In this document: positions 48,214 to 58,979 of the stretch, one piece after another
How the letters are laid out: the number at the start of each line of letters is the position of its first letter
Numbering within the stretch: position 1 is the stretch's first letter
NCBI RefSeq assembly: GCF_000814905.1
Contig: NZ_JXAG01000044.1
Span: 1 to 64,000 of the forward strand
From: Enterobacter sp. Bisph1
Lineage (GTDB): Bacteria > Pseudomonadota > Gammaproteobacteria > Enterobacterales > Enterobacteriaceae
Direction of reading: 5' to 3'
DNA: 64,000 nt
Position numbers and translations under genes: made by a program
The notes under the pieces: model-generated
Told to the model about the DNA's origin: nothing
Database searches by the model: none
The model's input: only the letters and a program-made list of their open reading frames with translations

Positions 48214-48951
48214 ATGAAAAACGTCGGCGAATTGATGAAGCGACTGCAAAAGATGATGCCTGCTAACACCCAGCCTGCGTTTAAAACGGGCGAAGAGCTG
48301 ATGGCCTGGCAGAAGCAACAAGGCGAAATCCGTTCGGCGGCGCTGGAGCGCGAAAACCGCGCCATGAAAATGCAGCGCACCTTTAACCGCTCCGGCATTC
48401 GTCCCCTGCATCAAAACTGCTCCTTCGATAATTATCGCGTGGAAAGCGAAGGCCAGATGCGCGCCCTTAGCCAGGCGCGGCAATATGTCGAAGAGTTTGA
48501 CGGCAATATCGCCAGCTTTATCTTTTCCGGCAAACCGGGAACCGGCAAAAATCACCTTGCCGCCGCCATTTGCAACGAACTGCTGCTGCGGGGTAAATCG
48601 GTACTGATCATCACCGTTGCAGACATTATGTCGGCGATGAAAGAGACCTTCGGCAACCGGGAAAACAGCGAAGAGCAGCTGCTTAATGACTTAAGCAGCG
48701 TTGACCTGCTGGTGATTGACGAGATTGGGATGCAGACCGAATCCCGTTACGAAAAAGTGATTATTAATCAGATTGTTGACCGACGTTCGTCCTCTAAACG
48801 CCCAACCGGAATGCTGACCAACAGCAACGTTGAAGAGATGAACAAACTGCTGGGAGAGCGGGTAATGGACAGGATGCGCCTTGGCAACAGCCTGTGGGTT
48901 ATCTTTAACTGGGACAGTTACCGCAGCCGCGTTACCGGCAAAGAGTATTGA
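48214..48951 (+). CDS. dnaC: DNA helicase loader DnaC
   Basis: AAA+ ATPase of 245 residues that loads DnaB helicase at oriC and restarted forks. Walker A is SGKPGTGKNHLAAA near residue 105, Walker B LLVIDEIGMQ near 170, and the arginine-finger region is in ERVMDRMR. The N-terminal MKNVGELMKRLQKMMP helix is the DnaB-binding part. It forms the dnaT-dnaC-yjjA unit. Confidence 0.97.
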   Translation: MKNVGELMKRLQKMMPANTQPAFKTGEELMAWQKQQGEIRSAALERENRAMKMQRTFNRSGIRPLHQNCSFDNYRVESEGQMRALSQARQYVEEFDGNIASFIFSGKPGTGKNHLAAAICNELLLRGKSVLIITVADIMSAMKETFGNRENSEEQLLNDLSSVDLLVIDEIGMQTESRYEKVIINQIVDRRSSSKRPTGMLTNSNVEEMNKLLGERVMDRMRLGNSLWVIFNWDSYRSRVTGKEY

Positions 48952-49025
48952 GATTTTTCCATCCGTGGCGCGCCAGCGCCCGGGTGTATAATGCCCCTCT
49001 CTTTTCGCTATCAGGATCCGCCGCC

Positions 49026-49523
49026 ATGACATTCACCCCACGCCTGCTTTGCCGTGTCGCTCTTTGTAGCGCGTTTCTCACCGGTTTCGCTCACGCCGCC
49101 TCCTGGCAAGATACCCTTTCCAGCGCCGCCAGTGAACTGAGCCAGAAATCGGCCGGTTCATCGTCGCAGCAGGGCGGGTTGTCGCTCTCCTCCCTGACGG
49201 GCCTGCTGAATGGCGGTAACCAGGCACTGAGCGCCGATACCATGAACAATGCGGCGGGCGTCATGAGCTGGTGCGCGAAAAACAAGCTCTCCAGCCTGAC
49301 CAATACAGAAAATGTGAAAAACCAGGTGCTGGATAAACTGGGGCTCGGCGCGAGCCAGCAGAAGCAGGACACCAATTATCTGCAGGGTATTACGGGCATG
49401 TTGAACACCAAAAACGGACAGCAGCTCAACCTCAGCAATATCGGTAATACGCCGCTGGCGGAAAAAGTGAAATCTAAAGCCTGCGATATCGTTCTCAAAC
49501 AGGGCGTAAACTTCCTCTCTTGA
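49026..49523 (+). CDS. yjjA: DUF2501 periplasmic protein YjjA
   Basis: A 165-residue exported protein. Signal peptide MTFTPRLLCRVALCSAFLTG is cleaved near residue 26 (SHAASW region). The mature domain is polar and helical with a Ser/Gln-rich start and conserved NVKNQVLDKLGLG and KACDIVLKQGVNFLS. Matches E. coli YjjA (glycine-rich DUF2501). The ATG at 49026 is chosen because it begins the signal peptide. Function unknown. It lies 74 bases after dnaC. Confidence 0.88.
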   Translation: MTFTPRLLCRVALCSAFLTGFAHAASWQDTLSSAASELSQKSAGSSSQQGGLSLSSLTGLLNGGNQALSADTMNNAAGVMSWCAKNKLSSLTNTENVKNQVLDKLGLGASQQKQDTNYLQGITGMLNTKNGQQLNLSNIGNTPLAEKVKSKACDIVLKQGVNFLS

Positions 49524-49744
49524 TGACTGCGCCGCGTTCGCTCAGAGCGCGGCGTTCCCTCTCCCCCTAAGCGCGACGCGGCGAATGCGACGGCTATCAC
49601 TAATATGCCTTTCTAAACCAATTCTGAATAAACGACCGTAAAGTGTCACTACAATTGCAGCTATGTGACATCGCCATTAAATTATGCGCCTTGTTACAAA
49701 AGTGCATAGTTAGCCAGCATTCTGGCAATAATGAGGAATAACGG

Positions 49745-52033
49745 TTGTCCGAGTTGCTCTCTGTCGCGCTGTTTCTTGCCTCAGTGGTGATTTACGCCTG
49801 CAAAGCGGGCCGCAATAGCTGGTGGTTTAGCGCCACATTGCTGGTGCTTGGTCTGTTTGTCATTTTAAATATCACCCTGTTCGCCAGTAACTATTTTACC
49901 GGCGATGGCATTACCGACGCGGTGTTATATACCCTGACCAATAGCCTGGCGGGCGCGGGCTTGGGTAAATATCTGCTTCCCGGCGCCGGGCTGGTTCTGG
50001 CGCTGGTGGTGCTGTTTTGCGCCCTCGGCTGGGTGCTGCGCCGCCGCCGTCATCGGCCGTACCATTTCGGCTATAGCCTGCTGGCGCTGGCGCTGGCCCT
50101 CGGTTCGGTGGATGCCAGCCCGGCATTTCGCCAGATTACCGAGCTGGTCAAATCGCAAACCCGCGAAGGCGATCCCGATTTCACCACTTACTATAAAGTC
50201 CCGGCAAAACAGATCCCCCATCCCAAACTGAACCTGGTTTATATCTACGGCGAAAGCTTTGAGCGCACCTATTTTAATGTGCAGGCGTTTCCCGGCCTGA
50301 CGCCGGAGCTTGGCGCGTTAAAAGCACAAGGGATCGATTTTAGCCATACGGAACAGCTGCCCGGCACCGATTACACTATCGCCGGCATGGTCGCTTCACA
50401 GTGCGGCATTCCGCTGTTCGCGCCCTTTGAAGGCAACGCGTCGGCATCGATGTCGAGTTTTTTCCCGCAAAATCTCTGTCTTGGCGATATCCTGAAAAAC
50501 TCCGGCTACGAAAACTACTTTGTGCAGGGTGCCAATCTGCGCTTTGCCGGTAAAGATGTGTTTCTTAAATCCCACGGCTTCGACCATTTGTATGGTGCCG
50601 AAGAGCTGAAAACCACCGTTGCCGACCCGGCTTATCGCAATGACTGGGGCTTCTATGACGATACGGTGCTGGACGAAACCTGGAAAAAATTCGAGGCGCT
50701 CTCCCGCTCCGGCAAACGCTTCTCGCTGTTTGCGTTGACGGTCGACACCCATCACCCGGACGGGTTTATCTCCCGCAGTTGCCAGCGGAAAAGCTATGCC
50801 ATTAACGGCAAAGCTAATCAGTCCTTTAGCGCCGTCGGCTGCAGCCAGCAGCATATTGCGCAGCTTATCGAGAAGATCAAAGCCTCCCCATACTTCAAAA
50901 ATACGGTCATCGTGGTCTCCTCGGATCACCTGGCGATGAAAAATACCGCCTGGAATGAACTGAATAAACACGATCGCAGCAATCTGTTTTTTGTGCTGCG
51001 CGGCGATGCACCGCAGCAGGATATTTCCGGCCTCAAGCGCAGCACGCTGGATAATGGCGCAACGGTTTTGGATATTCTCGGCGGCGATAATTTCCTCGGC
51101 CTCGGGCGCAGCAGCGTTTCCGGGCAGTCGCTTTCCGCAATTTTCCTCAATATGAAAAGCAAAGTGCTGGCGTGGAAGCCGGACATTATTCGCCTGTGGA
51201 ATTTCCCGAAGGAGATGAAAGCGTTCACTATCGATCAGACGAAACAGACGGTGGCTTTCTCCGGCAGCCAGTTCCGCCTGCCATTGCTGGTGCGCGTAGC
51301 GGATAAAGTCGAACCGCTGCCGGAAAGTGAATATTCTGCGCCGCTGCGTTTCCAGTTAGCGGACTTCGCCCCGCGCGATAACTTCGTGTGGATCGATCGC
51401 TGCTACAAAATGGCGCGTTTATGGTCGCCTGCCCTGTCGCTCTCTACCGACTGGTGCGTGTCCCAGGGGCAACTGGGCGGCGCACAGCAGGTGCAGCATG
51501 TAGATACCGCGCAGTGGAAAGGAAAAACCGATTTTAAACAGACGGTGATCGACACGGATCGCTACCAACAAAACGTCGATAAACTGAAGATCCTCGATAA
51601 CAACATTCGCTACAAAGCCGACAGTTTTGTCTTTAACGTCGCAGGTGCGCCGGAAGAGGTCAAACAGTTCAGCGGCCTCTCACGCCCGGAAAGCTGGGGG
51701 CGCTGGTCGAATGCCAATCTCGGCGAAGAAGTGGCGATTGAATATAACCAACCGCTGCCGGAACAGTTCGACCTGGTGATCACCGCCAAAGCCTTTGGCG
51801 CGAATGCCAGCCAACCTATTCCGGTGCGCGTGGGCAATGCGCAGCAAAGCCTGACGCTTGGTAATGAACTCACAACCACCACCCTGCACTTTAGCAACCC
51901 GTCGCGCAGCAAACGGCTGGTGATTGTGCCTCCGGTGCCGCAGTCGACCAACGAGGGCAATATTTTAGGCCATTCGCCGCGCAAACTGGGCATTGGCCTG
52001 GTAGAGATCAAAGTGGTCGCTGGCGCAGGCTAA
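49745..52033 (+). CDS. opgB: Phosphoglycerol transferase I (MdoB/OpgB)
   Basis: A 762-residue inner-membrane enzyme that transfers phosphoglycerol from phosphatidylglycerol to osmoregulated periplasmic glucans. Four N-terminal helices (residues 3-125) are followed by a periplasmic alkaline-phosphatase-type domain with the nucleophile region [13 protein letters not shown] and the metal ligands in [11 protein letters not shown] and [11 protein letters not shown] at 49745 gives [17 protein letters not shown], matching the E. coli protein start. Confidence 0.95.
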   Translation: MSELLSVALFLASVVIYACKAGRNSWWFSATLLVLGLFVILNITLFASNYFTGDGITDAVLYTLTNSLAGAGLGKYLLPGAGLVLALVVLFCALGWVLRRRRHRPYHFGYSLLALALALGSVDASPAFRQITELVKSQTREGDPDFTTYYKVPAKQIPHPKLNLVYIYGESFERTYFNVQAFPGLTPELGALKAQGIDFSHTEQLPGTDYTIAGMVASQCGIPLFAPFEGNASASMSSFFPQNLCLGDILKNSGYENYFVQGANLRFAGKDVFLKSHGFDHLYGAEELKTTVADPAYRNDWGFYDDTVLDETWKKFEALSRSGKRFSLFALTVDTHHPDGFISRSCQRKSYAINGKANQSFSAVGCSQQHIAQLIEKIKASPYFKNTVIVVSSDHLAMKNTAWNELNKHDRSNLFFVLRGDAPQQDISGLKRSTLDNGATVLDILGGDNFLGLGRSSVSGQSLSAIFLNMKSKVLAWKPDIIRLWNFPKEMKAFTIDQTKQTVAFSGSQFRLPLLVRVADKVEPLPESEYSAPLRFQLADFAPRDNFVWIDRCYKMARLWSPALSLSTDWCVSQGQLGGAQQVQHVDTAQWKGKTDFKQTVIDTDRYQQNVDKLKILDNNIRYKADSFVFNVAGAPEEVKQFSGLSRPESWGRWSNANLGEEVAIEYNQPLPEQFDLVITAKAFGANASQPIPVRVGNAQQSLTLGNELTTTTLHFSNPSRSKRLVIVPPVPQSTNEGNILGHSPRKLGIGLVEIKVVAGAG

Positions 52034-52036
52034 ACG

Positions 52037-52849
52037 CTAAAACGTTGCTTTCATTTCATACTGGCTGAGAGCCCGCGCGACATAATCTGCGCGCTCGAAC
52101 AGCAGGGAGAAACGCTCCGGCACCGCCACGGTGGTGCTAAGCGCTGGAAACTGCTGGTTCAGCGCCCGCAGCAGCTCGAGGCCAAACCCTTTGTGCCGGT
52201 ACTCAGGTTCGACATAGATAAAGCGCAGCTGCGGCGTGTCGGCGAGGGTGGAAACCAGCCCATAGGCGTGTTTACGGTACTCAAAAGCCTGTAGCGGTAA
52301 CGAGACGGCAGAGAGCGGATCCACCAGCCACGGCAGCCGCTCATGGCTCTCGCCAATGGCGCTGCGCACCACCGCCAGCGGATCGCACTGCTGTAAGGTG
52401 CAGCTCTCATCACCGGCTTGTGCGGCCCCCTGATAGCCCAACAGCGGCTGAACGGTGGTAAAGCCCAGCCCATGATAAAGGGCGTAAGCGGCCTGATTAT
52501 CGCTAAGGACCTCCAGCCACATTTCGTTCACCCCTTTGGCACGCAAAGACGCCATCAGCGACAACATGATCTGCCGGCCCGCGCCCTGGCCACGAAACTG
52601 CGGGCGAATGGCGAACGCTGCCAGCCGGGCGCTATTACCGCGTCGGGCCACCAGCGCCACGGCGGCAGGCTCGTCGTTTTCCAGCCAGACACAGGAGTCG
52701 ACCAGATTGACATCTTCGGCCAGAAAGCGCTGGGCAAAAACAGCGGGCGGCAGGGAAAACGGTACGCTATAGCCAGCAAAACAGTCGGCGGCGATAGCGG
52801 CCAGGGTTTCGCAACTATAGTGGATGGCAGGAACAGCGACGAGATTCAT
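52037..52849 (-). CDS. Tandem GNAT-family N-acetyltransferase
   Basis: A 270-residue protein with two GNAT-like halves. The first has motif A FAIRPQFRGQGAGRQIM near residue 80 and ALYHGLGFTTV after it. The second has FIYVEPEYRHKGFGLELLR near 215. Such two-domain proteins often have one active and one degenerate site. The substrate is unknown. It converges with opgB, with only 3 bases between the stops. Confidence 0.85.
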   Translation of the reverse strand: MNLVAVPAIHYSCETLAAIAADCFAGYSVPFSLPPAVFAQRFLAEDVNLVDSCVWLENDEPAAVALVARRGNSARLAAFAIRPQFRGQGAGRQIMLSLMASLRAKGVNEMWLEVLSDNQAAYALYHGLGFTTVQPLLGYQGAAQAGDESCTLQQCDPLAVVRSAIGESHERLPWLVDPLSAVSLPLQAFEYRKHAYGLVSTLADTPQLRFIYVEPEYRHKGFGLELLRALNQQFPALSTTVAVPERFSLLFERADYVARALSQYEMKATF

Positions 52850-52934
52850 AGGGCTTCTCCAGGGGAGTGTCTACTAAGAGTAGCATGCAGAAGCCAGATG
52901 CAATGCGCCCTGCGTGACAGGGCGCAAACAACCG

Positions 52935-54605
52935 TTAGAAGGTTTCCCAGTTTTCGCCGGTGTCGGTCGCGGCTTTACGCGGCTGCGCGGCTGACGGTTC
53001 AGCTTTCACGTGGCTTGCAGGCTTCGCGCTGGTGCCTTTGCGCTGTTCCTGCATAATGCGAAATACCGCCACGGCTTGCGTCAGGCGACTGGCCTGCTCT
53101 TCCAGCGCCGCAGCAGCGGCTGCCGACTCTTCCACCAGCGAGGCGTTCTGCTGGGTAACGCGATCCATCTCGGAAACCGCCAGCCCAACCTGATCAATCC
53201 CGCGGCTCTGCTCATCAGAGGCCGAGGCGATTTCGCCCATGATATCGGTCACGCGGGTGACGGCGCTGACGATCTCATCCATGGTTTCACCGGCGCTTTC
53301 CACCAGCGTAGAACCTACCTCAACGCGGCTGACGGAGTCCTCAATCAGGCTTTTGATCTCACGAGCCGCCTGCGCGCTGCGCTGGGCAAGGTTACGCACT
53401 TCGCCCGCGACCACGGCAAAACCGCGTCCCTGCTCACCCGCACGCGCCGCTTCCACGGCTGCGTTGAGCGCCAGGATATTAGTCTGGAAGGCAATACCGT
53501 CGATCACGCTAATAATATCGGCGATTTTCTGCGAACTGGAGGTAATATCGCGCATCGTTTGCACGACATTATCCACCACTTTACCGCCTTTCTGCGCGGT
53601 TTCCGACGCGCTCAGCGCCAGATGGCTGGCCTGGCGGGCGTTTTCAGCGTTCTGTTTCACCGTCGCTGTCAGCTCTTCCATGCTGGCAGCGGTCTCTTCC
53701 AGCGAGGCAGCCTGCTGCTCAGTGCGCGAAGAGAGATCGTTGTTGCCGACGGAAATTTCGCTCGCGCCGCTGTAAATGGCGTTTGCGCCGTTACGTACAT
53801 CGCTGACGGTGCGCACCAGTTCGCTTTGCATATGACGCAGGCTTTCTGCCAGCACGCCCATTTCGCTCGCGCCCTGCACCTCGATGCGCTGTACCAGATC
53901 GCCACCGGCGATATGGCGAATATTATCGACCAGGTGATTGATGGGTTTGATCAACGCGGCTTTAACACCCACCCAGACGCAGACGATCACCGCCAGAACC
54001 ACTAACAGCACGGTGATAATGATCCATACGGCGGAGCTGTAAGAGCTTTCGCTGTCATTCACGGCGGTTTCATACAGATGATCGTTTTGCTGCAAGTAGT
54101 TTAGGTACTGCTTCTCAAAACCGTCCTGATAGCGCTGCGTCGGCTGATCGAAGAAATCATTGATCTTGCCTGCGCCCAGCAGTTGGATCAGCTCCGCCAG
54201 AGCGTTATGGTAAATATCGTAATTGCGTTTGATCTCGGACGCCGCTTCTTCGCTCTGGCGCGGATCGCGCGGCAGAGCCTGGTAGGCATTCCAGTTCACT
54301 TCCGCCTGTTTCAGCGAGGTGCTGGCAATCTGCATCAGATCGTTCACCGTCGCGCCGCTGCCGATATTGCTCTGATCCATCATGTAGCGAATACCCGCAC
54401 GGTTGAGGGTATTACGGGTTTGCAGCAGCGCCACCCAGCTACCGTTCAAAGTGGATTGCTGCTGACGAATAGTTTGTAAAACGGTGAAGTTTTCTTTGTC
54501 GTGTTTCAGCGCGTTGAAGAATAAACCGCCAGATGTGAGTTGTAATAAGCCAAATAACACCAATACCAGCAACAAGCTGGTTACAAGTTTGATACGAGTC
54601 AACAT
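52935..54605 (-). CDS. tsr: Serine chemoreceptor Tsr
   Basis: Methyl-accepting chemotaxis protein of 556 residues. It has TM1 (7-30), a periplasmic four-helix ligand domain with serine-binding R64 and N68 in [20 protein letters not shown]2 near 190-215, HAMP, and the signalling tip [20 protein letters not shown]. The C-terminal NWETF pentapeptide that recruits CheR/CheB is intact. ATG at 54605 (MLTRIK) matches E. coli. Expression from a sigma-28 promoter is evident upstream. Confidence 0.97.
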   Translation of the reverse strand: MLTRIKLVTSLLLVLVLFGLLQLTSGGLFFNALKHDKENFTVLQTIRQQQSTLNGSWVALLQTRNTLNRAGIRYMMDQSNIGSGATVNDLMQIASTSLKQAEVNWNAYQALPRDPRQSEEAASEIKRNYDIYHNALAELIQLLGAGKINDFFDQPTQRYQDGFEKQYLNYLQQNDHLYETAVNDSESSYSSAVWIIITVLLVVLAVIVCVWVGVKAALIKPINHLVDNIRHIAGGDLVQRIEVQGASEMGVLAESLRHMQSELVRTVSDVRNGANAIYSGASEISVGNNDLSSRTEQQAASLEETAASMEELTATVKQNAENARQASHLALSASETAQKGGKVVDNVVQTMRDITSSSQKIADIISVIDGIAFQTNILALNAAVEAARAGEQGRGFAVVAGEVRNLAQRSAQAAREIKSLIEDSVSRVEVGSTLVESAGETMDEIVSAVTRVTDIMGEIASASDEQSRGIDQVGLAVSEMDRVTQQNASLVEESAAAAAALEEQASRLTQAVAVFRIMQEQRKGTSAKPASHVKAEPSAAQPRKAATDTGENWETF

Positions 54606-54636
54606 TTTTTCTCTTTCCCTAAAGGTCGGTACTGGT

Positions 54637-54663
54637 TTTTCGGCCTGCCCCGGCAAAACTTTA
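54637..54663 (-). promoter_or_regulatory. FliA (sigma-28) promoter of tsr
   Basis: On the minus strand TAAAGTTT (54663-54656), 11 bases, GCCGAAAA (54644-54637). The consensus is TAAAGTTT-N11-GCCGATAA, so only one base differs. It lies 32 bases upstream of tsr. Confidence 0.92.
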
Positions 54664-54750
54664 TGGTTTAACGTGCTAAATTTTCATCAATTATCCATCG
54701 CTTTATGCCTGGTCTAATTCTCTCGCATCCCGCGTCATTACAGGCGTCAC

Positions 54751-54766
54751 AGTGACCGGCATCACA
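54751..54766 (+). promoter_or_regulatory. CRP-like site upstream of btsT
   Basis: AGTGA-CCGGCA-TCACA, with one mismatch to the TGTGA-N6-TCACA consensus. E. coli btsT (yjiY) is CRP-dependent, which agrees. Confidence 0.6.
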
Positions 54767-54952
54767 AATTTTTCCCGCTCATCCGCGCCTAAAACCGCTT
54801 ATTGCGGCTCCGTTACCGCTTAGCGTCGTTTTCTAACCACTCACGCAAATCAATACCGATTCGCGCGCGTAATTTGTCATCATCGCTGCCAGCATTTCAA
54901 CCATTTCAACGTTTCTTACTCCGTCCCTTTTTTAGCCAAAACCAGGTTTGAT

Positions 54953-57106
54953 ATGGATACTAAAAAGCTCTTCAAGCACATACCCTGGGTGATCCTCGGG
55001 ATTATCGGTGCTTTCTGTTTGTCGGTTGTCGCATTACGTCGGGGCGAGCACGTTAGCGCCCTGTGGATCGTCGTCGCTTCCGTTTCTGTTTATCTTGTTG
55101 CTTACCGCTACTACAGCCTCTACATCGCCCAAAAGGTGATGAAACTCGATCCGACCCGCGCAACACCGGCGGTGATTAATAACGACGGCCTTAACTATGT
55201 GCCGACCAACCGCTATGTACTATTTGGTCACCACTTTGCCGCTATCGCCGGCGCAGGCCCGCTGGTGGGCCCGGTGCTTGCCGCGCAGATGGGCTACCTG
55301 CCGGGTACGCTGTGGCTGCTGGCAGGCGTCGTGCTGGCCGGTGCGGTACAGGACTTTATGGTGCTGTTTATCTCTTCCCGCCGTAACGGCGCTTCTCTTG
55401 GTGAGATGGTCAAAGAGGAGATGGGACGCGTACCGGGGACCATTGCGTTGTTCGGCTGCTTCCTGATCATGATTATCATCCTCGCGGTGCTGGCATTGAT
55501 CGTGGTGAAAGCGCTGGCGGAAAGCCCGTGGGGCGTCTTTACCGTCTGTTCTACCGTGCCGATTGCGCTGTTTATGGGCATCTATATGCGCTTCCTGCGC
55601 CCTGGCCGCGTGGGTGAAATTTCAGTTATCGGCATTGTGTTGCTGGTGGCTTCCATCTGGTTTGGTGGCGTTATCGCCCACGATCCTTACTGGGGCCCGG
55701 CGCTGACCTTTAAAGACACCACCATTACCTTCGCGCTGGTGGGCTATGCCTTTATCTCCGCCCTGCTGCCGGTGTGGCTGATCCTCGCCCCGCGCGACTA
55801 TCTGGCGACCTTCCTGAAAATCGGCGTGATCGTCGGTCTGGCGCTGGGGATTGTTATCCTCAACCCGGAACTGAAAATGCCGGCGGTAACCCAGTACATC
55901 GACGGTACCGGTCCGCTGTGGAAAGGTGCGCTGTTCCCGTTCCTGTTTATCACCATCGCCTGTGGCGCGGTATCGGGCTTCCATGCGCTGATTGCTTCCG
56001 GCACCACGCCGAAACTGCTGGCCAACGAAACCGACGCACGCCTGATTGGTTACGGCGCGATGCTGATGGAATCCTTTGTCGCCATTATGGCGCTGGTTGC
56101 CGCATCGATTATCGAACCGGGCCTCTACTTCGCGATGAATACCCCGCCTGCGGCCCTTGGCATCACCATGCCGAACCTGCATGAGCTGGGTGGCGAAAAC
56201 GCGCCGATGATTATGGCGCAGCTAAGAGATGTCACTGCCCACGCGGCGGCGACCGTCAGTTCCTGGGGCTTTGTCATCACGCCGGAACAGATCCTGCAAA
56301 CCGCGAAAGATATTGGCGAGCCGTCTGTTCTGAACCGCGCCGGTGGTGCACCGACCCTGGCGGTGGGTATTGCCCATGTGTTCCATAAAATCATGCCGAT
56401 GGCAGACATGGGCTTCTGGTACCACTTCGGTATTCTGTTTGAAGCACTGTTTATCCTGACGGCACTGGATGCCGGTACCCGCGCAGGCCGCTTTATGTTG
56501 CAGGATCTGCTCGGTAATTTCGTACCGTTCCTGAAGAAAACCGACTCGCTGGTAGCAGGCATTATCGGTACCGCTGGCTGCGTAGGCTTGTGGGGTTACC
56601 TGCTGTATCAGGGCGTGGTCGATCCGCTGGGCGGCGTGAAGAGCCTGTGGCCGCTGTTCGGTATCTCTAACCAGATGCTGGCCGCCGTGGCGCTGATGCT
56701 GGGTACGGTAGTGCTGGTGAAAATGCAGCGCACCAAATATATCTGGGTCACCGTGGTACCGGCGATGTGGCTGCTGCTGTGCACCACCTGGGCGCTGGGT
56801 CTGAAACTGTTCAGCACCAACCCGCAGCTGGAAGGCTTCCTGTATATGGCTAACCAGTACAAAGAGAAGATTGCCGCTGGCGGCGGTGAGCTGACCGCGC
56901 AGCAGATTGCGAATATGAACCATATCGTGGTGAATAACTACACCAACGCCGGTTTAAGTATTCTCTTCCTGGTGGTGGTTTACAGCATCATCTTCTACGG
57001 TATCAAAACCTGGCTGCAGGTGCGTAACAACACGGTGCGTACCGACAAAGAGACGCCGTATGTGCCGGTGCCGGAAGGCGGCGTGAAAACCTCTTCCCAC
57101 CATTAA
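54953..57106 (+). CDS. btsT: Pyruvate/proton symporter BtsT
   Basis: CstA-family transporter of 717 residues with about 18 hydrophobic helices. It imports pyruvate with high affinity in E. coli, under the BtsS/BtsR system. Conserved CstA segments are HFAAIAGAGPLVGPVLAAQMG and GFHALIASGTTPKLLANE. Length and ends agree with E. coli BtsT (YjiY), including the start MDTKKLFKHIPWVILG. It is followed at about 100 bases by yjiX on the same strand, as in E. coli. Confidence 0.96.
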   Translation: MDTKKLFKHIPWVILGIIGAFCLSVVALRRGEHVSALWIVVASVSVYLVAYRYYSLYIAQKVMKLDPTRATPAVINNDGLNYVPTNRYVLFGHHFAAIAGAGPLVGPVLAAQMGYLPGTLWLLAGVVLAGAVQDFMVLFISSRRNGASLGEMVKEEMGRVPGTIALFGCFLIMIIILAVLALIVVKALAESPWGVFTVCSTVPIALFMGIYMRFLRPGRVGEISVIGIVLLVASIWFGGVIAHDPYWGPALTFKDTTITFALVGYAFISALLPVWLILAPRDYLATFLKIGVIVGLALGIVILNPELKMPAVTQYIDGTGPLWKGALFPFLFITIACGAVSGFHALIASGTTPKLLANETDARLIGYGAMLMESFVAIMALVAASIIEPGLYFAMNTPPAALGITMPNLHELGGENAPMIMAQLRDVTAHAAATVSSWGFVITPEQILQTAKDIGEPSVLNRAGGAPTLAVGIAHVFHKIMPMADMGFWYHFGILFEALFILTALDAGTRAGRFMLQDLLGNFVPFLKKTDSLVAGIIGTAGCVGLWGYLLYQGVVDPLGGVKSLWPLFGISNQMLAAVALMLGTVVLVKMQRTKYIWVTVVPAMWLLLCTTWALGLKLFSTNPQLEGFLYMANQYKEKIAAGGGELTAQQIANMNHIVVNNYTNAGLSILFLVVVYSIIFYGIKTWLQVRNNTVRTDKETPYVPVPEGGVKTSSHH

Positions 57107-57204
57107 ACCTGATGCCGGTGGGCGCCTGATGTAACCTTGCGTTACCCAGGCGTCCCTGGCATAGCCAGCCTGCATCTTATGGCCTCTTATATCGGGAAAG
57201 AACA

Positions 57205-57408
57205 ATGTTTGGTAACTTAGGCGAGGCCAAAAAATACCTTGGTCAGGCGGCAAAGATGCTGATTGGCATCCCGGACTATGACAACTATGTTGAGCATATG
57301 AAAACCAACCATCCTGATCTGCCGTATATGACTTACGAAGAGTTTTTCCGCGAACGCCAGCAGGCGCGTTACGGCGGAGACGGCAAGGGCGGCGTCCGCT
57401 GTTGCTAA
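57205..57408 (+). CDS. yjiX: YbdD/YjiX family small protein
   Basis: A 67-residue protein with no signal peptide. It matches E. coli YjiX, with [20 protein letters not shown] in the middle and a C-terminal GGVRCC ending. The two terminal cysteines are notable. YbdD/YjiX proteins nearly always follow a CstA/BtsT transporter and are thought to assist it. It ends 10 bases before yjiA. Confidence 0.94.
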   Translation: MFGNLGEAKKYLGQAAKMLIGIPDYDNYVEHMKTNHPDLPYMTYEEFFRERQQARYGGDGKGGVRCC

Positions 57409-57418
57409 AGGAGAATCT

Positions 57419-58375
57419 ATGACCCCCATTGCAGTCACCCTGTTAACCGGCTTTCTTGGCGCGGGCAAAACCACCCTCTTACGCCATATCCTCAATGAAC
57501 AGCACGGCTATAAAATTGCCGTCATCGAAAACGAGTTCGGCGAAGTCTCCGTCGACGATCAACTGATTGGCGATCGCGCCACGCAGATCAAAACCCTGAC
57601 CAACGGCTGTATTTGCTGTAGCCGCTCTAACGAGCTGGAAGATGCGCTTCTCGATCTGCTCGACAGCCTCGATCGCGGTGAAATCCTCTTTGACCGGCTG
57701 GTGATTGAGTGCACCGGGATGGCGGATCCGGGACCGATTATTCAGACTTTTTTCGCCCACGAGATTCTTTGTCAGCGCTATCTGCTGGATGGCGTGATTG
57801 CCTTAGTCGATGCGGTTCATGCCGACGAGCAGATGAATCAGTTCACGCTGGCGCAGTCGCAAGTGGGCTATGCGGATCGCATCCTGCTCACCAAAACCGA
57901 TGTGGCGGGCGACAGTGAGCCGCTTCGCGAACGTATAAGCCGTATCAACGCCCGCGCGCCAATTTACACCGTCACCCACGGCGATATTGAACTGGCGCAG
58001 CTGTTTGATACCAACGGTTTTATGCTGGAAGAGAATGTGGTTGCCGCCAAACCGCGTTTCCATTTTATCGCCGACAAGCAGAACGATATTCATTCGATTG
58101 TTGTTGAGTTGGATTACCCGGTGGATATCAGCGAGGTCTCCCGCGTGATGGAGAACCTGCTGCTGAGCTTTGCCGAGAAACTGTTGCGCTACAAAGGCAT
58201 GTTGTGGATAGACGGCGAGCCTAACCGCTTATTGTTCCAGGGCGTGCAGCGTCTCTACAGCGCCGACTGGGATCGTCCGTGGGGCGATGAAACGCCGCAC
58301 AGCACGCTGGTATTTATCGGCGTTCAACTGCCGGAAGAAGAGATCAGAGCCGCGTTTGCCGACCTGCAGAAATAA
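57419..58375 (+). CDS. yjiA: COG0523 P-loop GTPase YjiA
   Basis: A 318-residue GTPase of the CobW/G3E family. Walker A is GFLGAGKTT (11-19), and the metal-binding CxCC motif is C64-I-C66-C67 in NGCICCSRS. The guanine motif is LTKTD. The C-terminal CobW_C domain follows. The family acts as metallochaperones; E. coli YjiA binds zinc and other metals, but the client is unknown. RBS AAAGGAG is in the yjiX-yjiA spacer. It ends the btsT-yjiX-yjiA unit with a terminator downstream. Confidence 0.95.
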   Translation: MTPIAVTLLTGFLGAGKTTLLRHILNEQHGYKIAVIENEFGEVSVDDQLIGDRATQIKTLTNGCICCSRSNELEDALLDLLDSLDRGEILFDRLVIECTGMADPGPIIQTFFAHEILCQRYLLDGVIALVDAVHADEQMNQFTLAQSQVGYADRILLTKTDVAGDSEPLRERISRINARAPIYTVTHGDIELAQLFDTNGFMLEENVVAAKPRFHFIADKQNDIHSIVVELDYPVDISEVSRVMENLLLSFAEKLLRYKGMLWIDGEPNRLLFQGVQRLYSADWDRPWGDETPHSTLVFIGVQLPEEEIRAAFADLQK

Positions 58376-58979
58376 CCGGCCGGCTGCTTTGTTCTGCCCG
58401 CTTCACGCCCCCGTAAAGAATGGGTGGCTGAAAGGAGAAGACCTTGCCTTTTATGCTGCCTGCAGGCGCACCTTAATTCCCCCCATCGCCTTGATTGTCG
58501 ATGGGGTTTTGCTTTTGCTGGGGCGATATGCCAATTAAGCGCTGCGCTGCTGAGGATTTTTAGGGATATTTGCTGTTACAATTTTTATATTAAATATAAT
58601 TACTGGTATGAGCGTCTATATGCCGGGAACAGCGGGGTAAATAACGTAAAAGAATATCTCCGGCATGATGATTTGCATCGAATACCCCGTCATTGATAGC
58701 GCTTCCTTCGCTACCTGCCAGCAGGGGATGATTTATTGTAAAGGGATATTATGCATAATTGATTTCTCTTTTCGGCTCTATAATATATTTCCGTTTACCG
58801 TAATGGTAAGCGCGGTAATAAATGCATCCGGCTGTATTGCCGATTAAATCCAGGATTTAATTTATAATTGGCACGGCTATTATGCAGCCATACTTGCTCT
58901 ACAAAATAAGTGACATATTCAATAGAATTCTTTTCCTGACGTGGCAAGCTATGCTCACAGCACTCGTTAAGGGAACAAC
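58376..58979. other. Non-coding AT-rich region between yjiA and the mrr-like gene
   Basis: About 600 bases. The first 130 hold the yjiA terminator. From 58560 the base composition becomes markedly AT-rich compared with neighbours. Small frames here have no family resemblance. It probably marks the edge of the foreign restriction segment. Confidence 0.6.
58481..58510 (+). terminator. Terminator of yjiA
   Basis: 8-bp CCCCATCG/CGATGGGG stem, 10-base loop, followed by TTTTGCTTTT. Confidence 0.85.

Larger units (their letters stand above)
54606..54952. other. Divergent regulatory region tsr/btsT
   Basis: About 350 bases with no gene. It holds the sigma-28 promoter for tsr and a CRP-like site toward btsT, listed separately. 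No further elements were identified. Confidence 0.7.

Noticed and set aside
58287-58847. Small plus-strand ORFs after yjiA
   Set aside because: They run through the yjiA terminator and AT-rich spacer and show no coding signature.
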